From Streptomyces eurythermus (GTDB lineage: Bacteria; Actinomycetota; Actinomycetes; Streptomycetales; Streptomycetaceae), in contig NZ_BMSK01000011.1 in assembly GCF_014649115.1 (NCBI RefSeq), positions 288,452 through 321,213 on the forward strand: a stretch of 32,762 nt of DNA. The letters run 5' to 3'. Shown here one piece after another: positions 7,555-15,418 of the stretch. The position numbers and the translations under genes were made by a program. The notes below the pieces were generated by a model. That model made no database searches. It was not told the DNA's origin and saw nothing but the letters and a program-made list of their open reading frames with translations. Each line of letters starts with the position of its first letter. The stretch's first letter is position 1.

Positions 7555-8819
7555 GCCGCGGCCACCTCCGGACGGTGCAGGATCATCGCGCTCTGGAAGC
7601 CGCCGAAGCCGGAGCCGACCGTGAGCACCGTGTCCACGCGCTGTTCGCGGGCGGTCAGGGGTACGTAGTCGAGGTCGCACTCGGGGTCGGGGGTGTGCAG
7701 GTTGGCCGTCGGCGGCACGACGTTGTGCTCGATCGCCAGCAGCGACGCGGCGATCTCGACGGAGCCGATGGCCCCCAGGGAGTGGCCGACCATCGACTTG
7801 ATGGAGGAGACCGGCACGTCGTAGGCGTGCTGGCCCAGGGAGCGCTTGAACGCGGCGGTCTCGTGGCGGTCGTTCTGCTTGGTGCCCGAACCGTGCGCGT
7901 TGATGTAGTCGATCTTGGTGCCGTCCAGGCGTGCCTCGTCCAGCGAGACACGGATGGCCTCGGCCATCTCGCGGCCGTCCTTGCGCAGGCCCGTCATGTG
8001 GTGGGCGTTGCAGCGGGTGGCGTACCCGCCGACCTCCGCGTAGATGTGCGCTCCGCGCTTCTTGGCCGCCTCGTACTCCTCCAGCACGAACATGGCGGCG
8101 CCCTCGGCGAGCACGAATCCGTTGCGGGTGCCGTCGAAGGGGCGCGAGGCGTGCGCCGGGTCGTCGTTGCGGGTCGTCGTCGCCTTGATGGCGTCGAAGC
8201 AGGCGACCACGATCGGGGAGATCGGGGTGTCCGCGGCGCCGGCGACGACGGTGTCGACCGTGCCCTCGCGGATCAGCTGGACGGCGTAGCCGACCGAGTC
8301 GAGCCCCGAGGTGCAGCCGTCGGAGACCATGGTCACCGGGCCTTCCGCGCCCACTTCCCAGGCCACCTCGGCCGGCATGACGCCGGGGGAGAGATAGTCG
8401 AACATGTGCGGGGACAGGTAGGCCGGGTCGACCTCCCACTCCTTGCCCGCGTCCGACATCACGAGGTACTCGTTCTCCAGGCTGGTCGCCGAGGCGACCG
8501 CGCTGCCCAGGCTGACCCCGACGCGGTGCGGATCCAGCGCGGACAGGTCCAGCCCGCTGTCCGCGACCGCCTCGCGGGTGCAGGCCACCGCGAACTGCGT
8601 GGCCCGGTCCATGCGGCGGATCTCGCGCGGGCCGAAGCCCTCGGCCGCCGCGTCGAAGTCGACCTCGCCGGCGATCCGCGAACGGAACGGCGACGCGTCG
8701 AAGAAGGAGATGCTCCGGGTGGCGGTGCGGCCCGCCGACAACAGGTCCCAGAACGCCTTCGTTCCGTTGCCGCCGGGAGCGCGTACACCGACACCGGTGA
8801 TCACGACGCGCCGGGTCAT
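7551..8819 (-). CDS. Ketosynthase alpha of the minimal PKS
   Basis: A 422-residue condensing enzyme that extends the poly-beta-ketone with malonyl-ACP. Seen: Cys169 in VSDGCTSGLDS, His309 in NAHGSGTKQND and His346 in KSMVGHSLGA, at the same numbering as the actinorhodin KS. The C-terminus has the conserved GFGGFQSAMILHRPE. ATG 8819 is chosen because family homology begins at MTRRVVITGVGVRAPGG; no good ribosome site precedes it, but a 9-codon frame with a good site ends on it (see 8816-8845). It is the first gene of the leftward PKS operon, with a candidate SARP promoter upstream. Confidence 0.97.
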   Translation of the reverse strand: MTRRVVITGVGVRAPGGNGTKAFWDLLSAGRTATRSISFFDASPFRSRIAGEVDFDAAAEGFGPREIRRMDRATQFAVACTREAVADSGLDLSALDPHRVGVSLGSAVASATSLENEYLVMSDAGKEWEVDPAYLSPHMFDYLSPGVMPAEVAWEVGAEGPVTMVSDGCTSGLDSVGYAVQLIREGTVDTVVAGAADTPISPIVVACFDAIKATTTRNDDPAHASRPFDGTRNGFVLAEGAAMFVLEEYEAAKKRGAHIYAEVGGYATRCNAHHMTGLRKDGREMAEAIRVSLDEARLDGTKIDYINAHGSGTKQNDRHETAAFKRSLGQHAYDVPVSSIKSMVGHSLGAIGSVEIAASLLAIEHNVVPPTANLHTPDPECDLDYVPLTAREQRVDTVLTVGSGFGGFQSAMILHRPEVAAA

Positions 8820-8845
8820 GTCCGGCCCGCGTTCGTAGACAACAT
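8816..8845 (-). CDS. Nine-residue leader frame coupled to KS-alpha
   Basis: Starting at ATG 8845, a frame of nine codons (MLSTNAGRT) ends with a TGA that overlaps the KS-alpha ATG as ATGA. It has a good ribosome site, GAAAGGA, at 8855-8861, nine bases upstream, whereas KS-alpha itself has none. The simplest reading is that ribosomes load at the leader and re-initiate at KS-alpha. The peptide resembles nothing I know. Confidence 0.5.
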   Translation of the reverse strand: MLSTNAGRT

Positions 8846-8892
8846 CGCTGTAAGTCCTTTCGCCTCTGAAACAGCGGCAGTTACGTGGTGAA

Positions 8893-8935
8893 AGGCTGTG
8901 GCGACGGTCTAGAGCACCACTCGACCCCGCCTCGG
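8893..8935 (-). promoter_or_regulatory. Candidate SARP-dependent promoter of the PKS operon
   Basis: On the minus strand three heptamers CCGAGGC (8929-8935), TCGAGTG (8918-8924) and TCTAGAC (8907-8913) are separated by exactly 4 bases each, an 11-base period as in known SARP sites. Eight bases after the last heptamer lies CAGCCT (8893-8898), a possible -10 with the conserved A and T. The site is 74 bases or more upstream of KS-alpha and fits control by the SARP encoded at 1093-1914. Confidence 0.45.
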
Positions 8936-8968
8936 GAGAACGCGTGGCGCCACCGGAAGGGGCCGTCA

Positions 8969-8995
8969 CGGCCGGCCGTGCTCGGTGGCCGGCCG
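8969..8995. terminator. Hairpin between the LysR gene and the PKS promoter
   Basis: CGGCCGGCC (8969-8977) and GGCCGGCCG (8987-8995) form a 9-bp stem with a 9-base loop. It would stop leftward transcription from the LysR gene before the PKS promoter. In the rest of the 407-base gap 8820-9226 (8996-9226) I see no gene and no clear signal. Confidence 0.5.
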
Positions 8996-9226
8996 CGTGC
9001 TCCGGGACGTCAGGCCGGGGCCCGCGCTCCCGTTCAGCGACCGGAGCAGGGCGTGCCGGCGGCGGACCGGGCCGCGCTCTCCTGGCGACCCGCCCCGGCC
9101 GGTGACGTATGCGCCACTGTGCGGGGCGCCTCCACCCGGTGGAATCCCCCGGTTCGTCGAAAGTGCCGATGCCTCACATCCACGGTGTGGAGGGGGCGGC
9201 GCCGCGCTGTCCCCGTCGGTCCTCTT

Positions 9227-10138
9227 CTACGACGCGCCGGTCAGGTGGCCGCCGACCCGCATGGCCGTCTCCCGCAGCCAGATGTGGGCCGCGTCATGGG
9301 TGTGGACCGGGTGCCACCACAGCGCCTCGCGCAGCGGCACCGCCTCGTAGGGCGGTTCCACCACCCGGACGGCGGCGATCGGCGTCAGCAGCCGCGCCAG
9401 CCGTGCCTGGATCAGGGCGATGCGCCGGGTCCCGGTGACCAGCAGGGGCAGGAGCTGGAAGCTGTCGACGGACACTTCCACGCGCGGTTCGATGCCGAGC
9501 ATGCCGAGCTGGCGCACGGCGGGCGCGTCGTAGGTGCGCTGGTACGTCACCCACGGCAGCCGGGCCAGGTCCTGGCGGGTGAGCCGGTCGCCGACGTCCG
9601 GATGGTCCTCGGCGACGAGGAACACCCAGCGGTCGTCGTAGAGGTCGGTGGCGGGGAAGCCGCTGATCACGCCGTGCGGCATGAGCAGGCCGTCGGTGGC
9701 GCTGAGCAGGGTGGCGGTGTCGTCGACGACGACCGGCCGGGTCTGGGTGAAGCGGAGCCGGATGCCGGGGGCCTCCTCGTGCACGACGCGGGCGAGTTCG
9801 GTGCCGAAGACGGCCACCGCGTAGTCGGACGCCATCAGCCGGAACTCGCGGCTCTCCGCGGCCGGGTCGAAGTCGGCCTGGCTGGAGAAGAGGCGTTCCA
9901 GCACGTCGTAGGCGGTGGCGGTGCGGTCGAGGAGGACCTGGCCGAGGGCGGTCAGTTCGTAGTGGCCGCCGACGCGGGCGAGCAGGTCGTCGTCGAAGTG
10001 GCGGCGCAGCCGGGCGAGGGCGGCGCTCATGGCGGGCTGGCTGAGGCCGACGCGCTGCCCGGCGCGGGTGACGTTGCGCTCCTCCAGCAGGGCGCGCAGG
10101 GCGACGACGAGGTTGAGGTCGAGTCGGGTCAGGTTCAC
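9227..10138 (-). CDS. LysR-type regulator (NodD/NahR subgroup)
   Basis: A 303-residue LysR-family protein. The N-terminal winged helix-turn-helix reads LDLNLVVALRALLEERNVTRAGQRVGLSQPAMSAALARLRRHFDDDLLAR, the form typical of the NodD/NahR/LinR group, which mostly respond to aromatic compounds. The C-terminal effector domain follows (FRLMASDYAVAVFG through GIEPRVEVSVDSFQLLPLLVTGTRRIALIQARLA). GTG 10138 is chosen because homology starts at VNLTRLDLN and GAGGA lies upstream. It is divergent from the eight-gene catabolic-type operon starting at 10282, and probably controls it through the dyad at 10182-10226. Confidence 0.92.
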   Translation of the reverse strand: MNLTRLDLNLVVALRALLEERNVTRAGQRVGLSQPAMSAALARLRRHFDDDLLARVGGHYELTALGQVLLDRTATAYDVLERLFSSQADFDPAAESREFRLMASDYAVAVFGTELARVVHEEAPGIRLRFTQTRPVVVDDTATLLSATDGLLMPHGVISGFPATDLYDDRWVFLVAEDHPDVGDRLTRQDLARLPWVTYQRTYDAPAVRQLGMLGIEPRVEVSVDSFQLLPLLVTGTRRIALIQARLARLLTPIAAVRVVEPPYEAVPLREALWWHPVHTHDAAHIWLRETAMRVGGHLTGAS

Positions 10139-10181
10139 GGATCGGTCCTCGTACGGGGCGACGAGCAGGGGGGTGAGCGGC

Positions 10182-10226
10182 GGAAATAAACACGATGGAT
10201 GCCGACCATCCACAGAATCTATTTCC
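10182..10226. promoter_or_regulatory. Symmetric operator candidate for the LysR regulator
   Basis: Two nested inverted repeats share one centre at 10204: GGAAATA (10182-10188) with TATTTCC (10220-10226), and TGGATG (10196-10201) with CATCCA (10207-10212). They lie in the 143-base gap between the divergent LysR gene and the operon, 55 bases before the first operon start. Size, symmetry and AT-richness in a GC-rich genome fit a LysR-type activator site. Confidence 0.6.
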
Positions 10227-10281
10227 CTGATCGCGAGCGGCGGGTCCAGATTAGTCCCACCGCAATGAGGAGGACACGTCC

Positions 10282-11277
10282 GTGAAACCCGAATCCGCGT
10301 CCGAGCTCTTCGCCGGACCCTTCGCCCTCGCCACCCTCTCGGCCCCGGACGGGCCGGAATTCCCCGCCCTCGTCACCCCGGACGGCTTCGCCCTCGATCT
10401 GCGGGACGCGTTCGGCGAGGACCGGCTGACCACGCTGGACGTGCTGGACCGCTGGGAGTCGGCGCTGCCGCGGCTGCGCGCGCTCGCGGCCGGCCCGGGC
10501 CCGGCCCGCACGGCCCTCACGGACCTGCGCGTGCACGCGCCCGTGTCGCCGCGCCAGGTGTTCCAGTCGGGCGCGAACTACCGGCAGCACGTGATCGACC
10601 TGCACGTGGCCCACCGCGCGCCCGGTGACGACCGGCCGGAGAGCGAACGCCGCGCCGAGGCCGCCGAGATCATGGACCGGCGGGCGGCCGAGGACCTGCC
10701 GTACGTCTTCATCGGGCTGCCGAGCGCGATCACCGGGCCGTACGACGATGTCGTCCTGCCCGCGTGGGCCGAGCAGCCCGACTGGGAGCTGGAGCTGGCG
10801 GTCGTCATCGGCAGGCCCGCCCACCGGGTGCCGGTGGCGGACGCGGCGCGGTACATCGCCGGTTACACCATCGCCAACGACCTGACCGACCGGGCCACCG
10901 TCTTCCGCCGGGACATGCCGCAGATCGGCACCGACTGGCTGCGCAGCAAGAACGCCCCCGGGTTCACCCCGCTCGGCCCCTGGATCGTCCCGGCCGAGTC
11001 GATCGCCGACCCGGACGACCTGCGCGTCACGCTCAAGCTCAACGGCGAGACCATGCAGGACGAGTCGACCCGGGACATGATCTTCAAGGTCGCGCGGATG
11101 GTGTCGTACGCCTCCCAGGCCGCCCGCCTGCTCCCCGGGGACCTGGTGCTCACCGGCTCCCCCGCCGGCAACGGCATGCACTGGGGCCGGCTGCTGCGCG
11201 ACGGCGACGTCATGGAGGGCACGGTCACCGGGCTCGGGGTCCAGCGCACCCGTTGTGTCGCGGAGGGCGCCGCGTGA
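10282..11277 (+). CDS. Fumarylacetoacetate hydrolase (FAH) family protein 1
   Basis: A 331-residue FAH-fold enzyme, a metal-dependent hydrolase, decarboxylase or isomerase acting on ring-fission products (acylpyruvates, 2-hydroxymuconate derivatives). Seen: FQSGANYRQHVIDLH (about 94-108), the metal-binding DWELELAVVIGRPAHRV (about 167-183), IAGYTIANDLTDRATV, and LLPGDLVLTGSPAGNGMHWG near the C-terminus. GTG 10282 has the ribosome site GAGGAGG. It is the first gene of the operon opposite the LysR regulator, and its stop overlaps the next start (GTGA). The exact reaction cannot be told from sequence. Confidence 0.88.
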   Translation: MKPESASELFAGPFALATLSAPDGPEFPALVTPDGFALDLRDAFGEDRLTTLDVLDRWESALPRLRALAAGPGPARTALTDLRVHAPVSPRQVFQSGANYRQHVIDLHVAHRAPGDDRPESERRAEAAEIMDRRAAEDLPYVFIGLPSAITGPYDDVVLPAWAEQPDWELELAVVIGRPAHRVPVADAARYIAGYTIANDLTDRATVFRRDMPQIGTDWLRSKNAPGFTPLGPWIVPAESIADPDDLRVTLKLNGETMQDESTRDMIFKVARMVSYASQAARLLPGDLVLTGSPAGNGMHWGRLLRDGDVMEGTVTGLGVQRTRCVAEGAA

Positions 11278-12230
11278 ACCGCCACGACGCGGAGGGGGCG
11301 ATCGCCGAGGCCGCCGAGGCGTACTCCAACTGGGGGCGCTGGGGCGAGGACGACCGGCTCGGCACCCTCAACTTCCTGGACGAGGGCAAGCGCCGCGAGG
11401 GCGCGGCCCTGGTGCGGCGGGGCGTCGGCTTCTCGCTGTCCCAGTCCTTCGACATGACCGGCCCGCAGAAGGGCTGGCGGCGGCGCACCAACCCGGTGCA
11501 CACCATGCTGGACACCGGCACCGACGCCGCCCTCGGCAACCAGGGCTTCCCGCACGGGTTCGGCGGCGCCGACGATGTGATCGCGATGCCGCTCCAGTGC
11601 TCGACCCAGTGGGACGGGCTCGGCCACATCTTCGACCACGGCAAGGCGTGGAACGGCCGGGACGCCGAGAAGGTGGTCACCTCCGACGGCGACCTCGTCA
11701 CCGGCATCGAGCACATGGCGCCGTACGTCGCCGGCCGCGGTGTCCTGCTCGACGTGGGCCGGGTGGTCGGCGAGGACGGGGAACTGCCGGACGGGTTCGC
11801 GATCACCGAGGAGCATCTGACGGCGACGGCCGAGGCGCACGGCGTGAGCGTGGGCCGCGGGGACATCGTCGTCGTACGGACCGGGCAGCTCGCCCGGGCC
11901 CGCCGCGAGGGCTGGGGCGACTACGCCGGCGGTCCCGCGCCCGGGCTGTCGTTCACCACGGCCGGCTGGCTGCACCGCACCGAGATCGCCGCGATCGCCA
12001 CCGACACCTGGGGTTTCGAGGTCCGCCCGAACGAGTTCGCGCACGCCTTCCAGCCGCTGCACCAGGTCGCCATCCCGAACATCGGCCTGCTGATCGGGGA
12101 GATGTGGGACCCGGACGCGCTCGCCGCGGACTGCGCCGCCGACGGCGTGTACGCGTTCTGGCTCACCGCCGCGCCCCTGCCGATCACCGGCGCCGTCGGC
12201 TCCCCGGTCAATCCGGTCGCCGTCAAGTAA
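11274..12230 (+). CDS. Cyclase-family (PF04199) metal-dependent hydrolase
   Basis: A 318-residue member of the kynurenine formamidase-like 'cyclase' family. Seen: WGEDDRLGTLNFLD near the N-terminus, the metal-site variant STQWDGLGHIFDHGKAWNG (about 107-125, in place of the classical HxGTHxDxxxH), and a C-terminal VAIPNIGLLIGEMWD. Family members hydrolyse amide or ester bonds or open rings. It is not related to type II PKS aromatase/cyclases despite the name. GTG 11274 overlaps the stop of the upstream FAH gene, so translation is coupled. The substrate is unknown. Confidence 0.85.
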   Translation: MNRHDAEGAIAEAAEAYSNWGRWGEDDRLGTLNFLDEGKRREGAALVRRGVGFSLSQSFDMTGPQKGWRRRTNPVHTMLDTGTDAALGNQGFPHGFGGADDVIAMPLQCSTQWDGLGHIFDHGKAWNGRDAEKVVTSDGDLVTGIEHMAPYVAGRGVLLDVGRVVGEDGELPDGFAITEEHLTATAEAHGVSVGRGDIVVVRTGQLARARREGWGDYAGGPAPGLSFTTAGWLHRTEIAAIATDTWGFEVRPNEFAHAFQPLHQVAIPNIGLLIGEMWDPDALAADCAADGVYAFWLTAAPLPITGAVGSPVNPVAVK

Positions 12231-12255
12231 CCAGCGCGACAAAGGAGTTACGCAT

Positions 12256-13386
12256 ATGAGCACCCCCCGTACGGTCCTGGTGACCGGCGGCGGCGCGGCC
12301 GGCAACGCCGCCACGGTCCTGCTGCGCCGGGCCGGGATCGCGGTGGACCTCGTCGAGGCCAGGGACGACTGGAACGCCACCGCCGGCTCCGGCATCACCC
12401 TTCAGGGCAACGCCCTGCGCGTCCTGCGCGAACTCGGCGTCTGGGAAAGGGTGAGGGAGTCCGGCTTCGGCTTCGACTCGGTCGGCATCACCGCCCCCGA
12501 CGGCACCGTCCTGCACGTCGCCCGGGACGTCCGCACCGGCGGCGACGACCTGCCCGCCACCGTCGGCATGGAGCGGCCCCGGCTCCAGCGGATCCTCATC
12601 GACGCCGTGCGCGCCTCGGGCGCCCGGGTCCGGCTGGGCACCCGGGCCACGGAGTTCGACAGGGACGCCGACGGCGTGACCGTACGCTTCACCGACGGCA
12701 CCGAGGGCCGCTACGACCTGGTGATCGCCGCCGACGGCATCGGCTCGGCGACCCGCGCGGCCATCGGCATCACCGACAAGCCGGAACCGACCGGCATGGC
12801 CATCTGGCGCGTGGCCGCCCCCCGCCCGGCCGGCGTGGTCCGCACCGACCTCGCCTACGGCGGCCCCGCCTACATCGCCGGCTACTGCCCCACCAGCGAC
12901 ACCACGATCTACGCGTACGTCGTCGAGGCCAACCGCGACCGCGCCGCCATCCCCCCGGAGACATACGCCGACGAGATGCGCCGCCTGGCCTCCGGCTACG
13001 GCGGGCACTGGGCGGACATCATCCCGCACATCACCGACCCGGCGAAGGTCAACTACACATGGTTCGACCGGTTGCTGGTGGAGGGCCCCTGGCACCGCGG
13101 CCGGGTCGTCCTCGCCGGCGACGCGGCCCACTGCTGCCCGCCGACCCTGGCGCAGGGCGCGGCGATGTCCCTGGAGGACGCGCTGGTCCTCGCCGAACTG
13201 CTCACCAGCGGCCGGGAGTGGGACGACGCGCTGCTGCGGGAGTACCAGGAGCGCCGGATGCCGCGTGTGCGGGCGGTGGTCGAGGCGTCCGTGCTGCTCG
13301 GCCGGTGGCAGCTGGACGGCGTGCGGGACGCGGACGTGCCCGGCCTGATGGGCCGCACCATGACGATGCTGCGGGAGCTGCCGTGA
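12256..13386 (+). CDS. FAD-dependent aromatic hydroxylase
   Basis: A 376-residue class A flavoprotein monooxygenase of the salicylate/p-hydroxybenzoate hydroxylase type. Seen: VLVTGGGAAGNAATVLLRRAGI (Rossmann FAD motif near residues 8-29), YDLVIAADGIGSATRAAIG (middle motif) and GRVVLAGDAAHCCPPTLAQGAAMSLEDALVLAELL (FAD ribityl motif). It hydroxylates an aromatic ring with NAD(P)H and O2. The ATG at 12256 has AAAGGAG 9 bases upstream. Its stop overlaps the start of the amidohydrolase gene. In this operon it would produce a catechol for the extradiol dioxygenase. A role on the polyketide itself is possible. Confidence 0.9.
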   Translation: MSTPRTVLVTGGGAAGNAATVLLRRAGIAVDLVEARDDWNATAGSGITLQGNALRVLRELGVWERVRESGFGFDSVGITAPDGTVLHVARDVRTGGDDLPATVGMERPRLQRILIDAVRASGARVRLGTRATEFDRDADGVTVRFTDGTEGRYDLVIAADGIGSATRAAIGITDKPEPTGMAIWRVAAPRPAGVVRTDLAYGGPAYIAGYCPTSDTTIYAYVVEANRDRAAIPPETYADEMRRLASGYGGHWADIIPHITDPAKVNYTWFDRLLVEGPWHRGRVVLAGDAAHCCPPTLAQGAAMSLEDALVLAELLTSGREWDDALLREYQERRMPRVRAVVEASVLLGRWQLDGVRDADVPGLMGRTMTMLRELP

Positions 13387-14384
13387 CGACGATCCCCACG
13401 GTGGACGTGCACGCCCACGTCCTGCTGCCCGAGGTGGAGGCGCTGGTGGCCGGCCTGCCGGGCCTGGCCGGGGCCAGGGCGCTCGACGCCCGCCGCAACG
13501 GTCCGGCCGCCCTGGCGGTCAACGGCCCGATGGTGCGCGAGCGCGTCCCGAGGATGACGGAGCCGCGGCTGAGGCTGGCCGCGATGGACGCGCAGGGCGT
13601 GGACGTGCAGCTGGTCAGCCCCTCGCCCTCGCACTACCACTACTGGGCCGACGAGGACACCGCCGAGAAGGTGTACCGGCTGGCCAACGAGGCGACCGCC
13701 GCGCACTGTTCGGCCGCGCCCGACCGGCTGCGGGGGCTCGGGCTCGTCCCGCTCCAGCACCCCGGCCGGGCGGTACGCGCCCTCGACCACGCGCTGGAGC
13801 AGGGCCTGACCGGGGTGGAGATCTCCAGCCACGCCCCGGGGCGGGACCTGTCCGACCCGGACTACGAACCCTTCTGGTCCCGGGCGCGGGAGACGGGCGC
13901 GCTCGTCTTCCTGCACCCCTTCGGCTGCACGCTCGACGAGCGGCTGGACCGGTGGTACCTGTCCAACAGCGTCGGCCAGCCGGTGGAGAACGCCGTCGCG
14001 CTCTCCCACCTCATCTTCTCCGGCGTCCTGGACCGGCACCCGGGGCTGAAGCTGATCGCGGCCCACGGCGGCGGTTATCTGCCGACCCACATCGGCCGCG
14101 CCGACCATGCCTGGACCACCCGCTCCGACGCGGGCGCCGGCTGCGCCCACCCGCCCAGCAGTTACCTCAGGCGGCTGTACTTCGACTCCCTCGTCCACGA
14201 TCCGCACGTGCTGCGGGAGCTGGTGCGGGTCGCGGGCGCGGACCGGGTGCTGCTCGGCTCCGACTTCCCCTTCGACATGGGCACCGAGGACCCCGTCGGC
14301 GCACTGCGCGCGGCCCGGCTGCCCGACACCGACTTCCACGCCGTACGCGGCGGCAACGCCGCCGCCCTCCTCTTCACGGAGTGA
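13383..14384 (+). CDS. Amidohydrolase-family (ACMSD-like) decarboxylase or hydrolase
   Basis: A 333-residue TIM-barrel metalloenzyme of the amidohydrolase_2 group, which includes ACMSD and gamma-resorcylate decarboxylases. Seen: DVHAHVL (His10 and His12, metal ligands), LQHPGRAVRALDHALEQGLTGVEIS, a strand-5 FLHPFG, KLIAAHGGGYLPTHIGRADHAW and LLGSDFPFDMG (catalytic Asp). Non-oxidative decarboxylation of an aromatic acid or hydrolysis of a ring-fission product are the likely reactions. GTG 13383 overlaps the hydroxylase stop (GTGA). Confidence 0.87.
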   Translation: MTTIPTVDVHAHVLLPEVEALVAGLPGLAGARALDARRNGPAALAVNGPMVRERVPRMTEPRLRLAAMDAQGVDVQLVSPSPSHYHYWADEDTAEKVYRLANEATAAHCSAAPDRLRGLGLVPLQHPGRAVRALDHALEQGLTGVEISSHAPGRDLSDPDYEPFWSRARETGALVFLHPFGCTLDERLDRWYLSNSVGQPVENAVALSHLIFSGVLDRHPGLKLIAAHGGGYLPTHIGRADHAWTTRSDAGAGCAHPPSSYLRRLYFDSLVHDPHVLRELVRVAGADRVLLGSDFPFDMGTEDPVGALRAARLPDTDFHAVRGGNAAALLFTE

Positions 14385-14388
14385 TCCC

Positions 14389-15321
14389 ATGCGTCTGCTC
14401 ACCCATCTGCGGCACGTCGACCTCGCCGTGCCCGACTACGACAAGCAGCTCGACTTCTACGCCGGTGTCTGGGGCCTGACCAAGGTCGCCGAGGACTCCG
14501 GGATCTCCTTCCTGGCCGCCGAGGGCTCCCCGGAGCAGTACGTCGTCCGGCTGCGCAAGGCCGAGGAGAAGCGCCTCGACCTGGTCTCCTACGGCGCCGC
14601 CTCGCCCGCCGACGTGGACACCCTCGCCGAACGACTGCTGGCCGGAGGCGTGCGGTTGATCACCCGGCCGGGCACGGTGGACACCCCCGGGGGCGGTTAC
14701 GGCTTCCGCTTCTTCGACGTCGACGGCCGCACCATCGAGGTCTCGGCCGACGTCGCGGTACGGCAGCACCGCAAGATCGAGGAGAAGGAGTCGATCCCGG
14801 TCAAGCTGAGCCACGTCGTCCTCAACTCCCCCGACCTGAACCGGACCCGGGAGTGGTACGAGACCCACCTCGGCTTCCGCCTCTCCGACACGCTCAGCTC
14901 GCCGCACATGGGCGAGGTCATGCACTTCATGCGGATCTCCAGCCAGCACCACTCCATGGCGCTGGCGAAGGGCCCGCACACCTCCCTGCACCACATCTCC
15001 TTCGAGATGCGCGGCATCGACGAGTACATGCGCGGCTCCGGCCGGGTGATCCGCGCCGGGTACCGCAAGATCTGGGGTCCCGGCCGGCACATGGCGGGCG
15101 ACAACACCTTCACCTACTTCCTCGACCCGCACGGCAACACCGTCGAGTACACCACCGAACTGGAGTGCCTGGACGAGGACACCTGGCACCCGCACGTCTA
15201 CGACTTCTCCCGGCCCGAGGTCACCGACCAGTGGGGCACGGCCAACCCCATGAACGAGCTCATCGCCAAGGAGTCCTTCAACGACCCCGACCGCGGCGTC
15301 TTCGTCGCCCCGCCGGTCTGA
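14389..15321 (+). CDS. Two-domain type I extradiol ring-cleavage dioxygenase
   Basis: A 310-residue vicinal-oxygen-chelate protein with an N-terminal domain (about 5-120) and a catalytic C-terminal domain (about 137-260), like 2,3-dihydroxybiphenyl dioxygenase BphC. The Fe(II) ligands appear to be His142 (LSHVVLN), His202 (LHHISFEM) and Glu253 (NTVEYTTELE), close to 146/210/260 of BphC. It would cleave a catechol next to one hydroxyl (meta cleavage). It begins 4 nt after the amidohydrolase stop. All ligands are present, so it should be active. Its presence in an aromatic polyketide cluster is unusual. Confidence 0.9.
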   Translation: MRLLTHLRHVDLAVPDYDKQLDFYAGVWGLTKVAEDSGISFLAAEGSPEQYVVRLRKAEEKRLDLVSYGAASPADVDTLAERLLAGGVRLITRPGTVDTPGGGYGFRFFDVDGRTIEVSADVAVRQHRKIEEKESIPVKLSHVVLNSPDLNRTREWYETHLGFRLSDTLSSPHMGEVMHFMRISSQHHSMALAKGPHTSLHHISFEMRGIDEYMRGSGRVIRAGYRKIWGPGRHMAGDNTFTYFLDPHGNTVEYTTELECLDEDTWHPHVYDFSRPEVTDQWGTANPMNELIAKESFNDPDRGVFVAPPV

Positions 15322-15324
15322 TCC

Positions 15325-15347
15325 CGCCCCCTTCGCTCCCGGGGGCG
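15325..15347. other. Hairpin inside the catabolic-type operon
   Basis: CGCCCCC (15325-15331) and GGGGGCG (15341-15347) form a 7-bp stem with a 9-base loop, just after the dioxygenase stop. The 97-base gap here is the longest in the operon, so the stem may mark partial termination or an RNA processing point. Confidence 0.45.
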
Positions 15348-15418
15348 CGGCCGGCCCTGTCACCCGCCCTGACTCAGTCCCGCCGCACCCCCGGGCCTCA
15401 CCGGCCAGGAGCCACACC

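Noticed and set aside
5884..7668. A 594-codon open frame on the plus strand across ACP and CLF
   Set aside because: It is antisense to genes with full catalytic motifs; such long shadow frames are normal at this GC content.
10764..11273. N-terminal extension of the PF04199 hydrolase
   Set aside because: It overlaps the FAH gene in another frame and has shadow-type composition; the GTG at 11274 overlaps the FAH stop.
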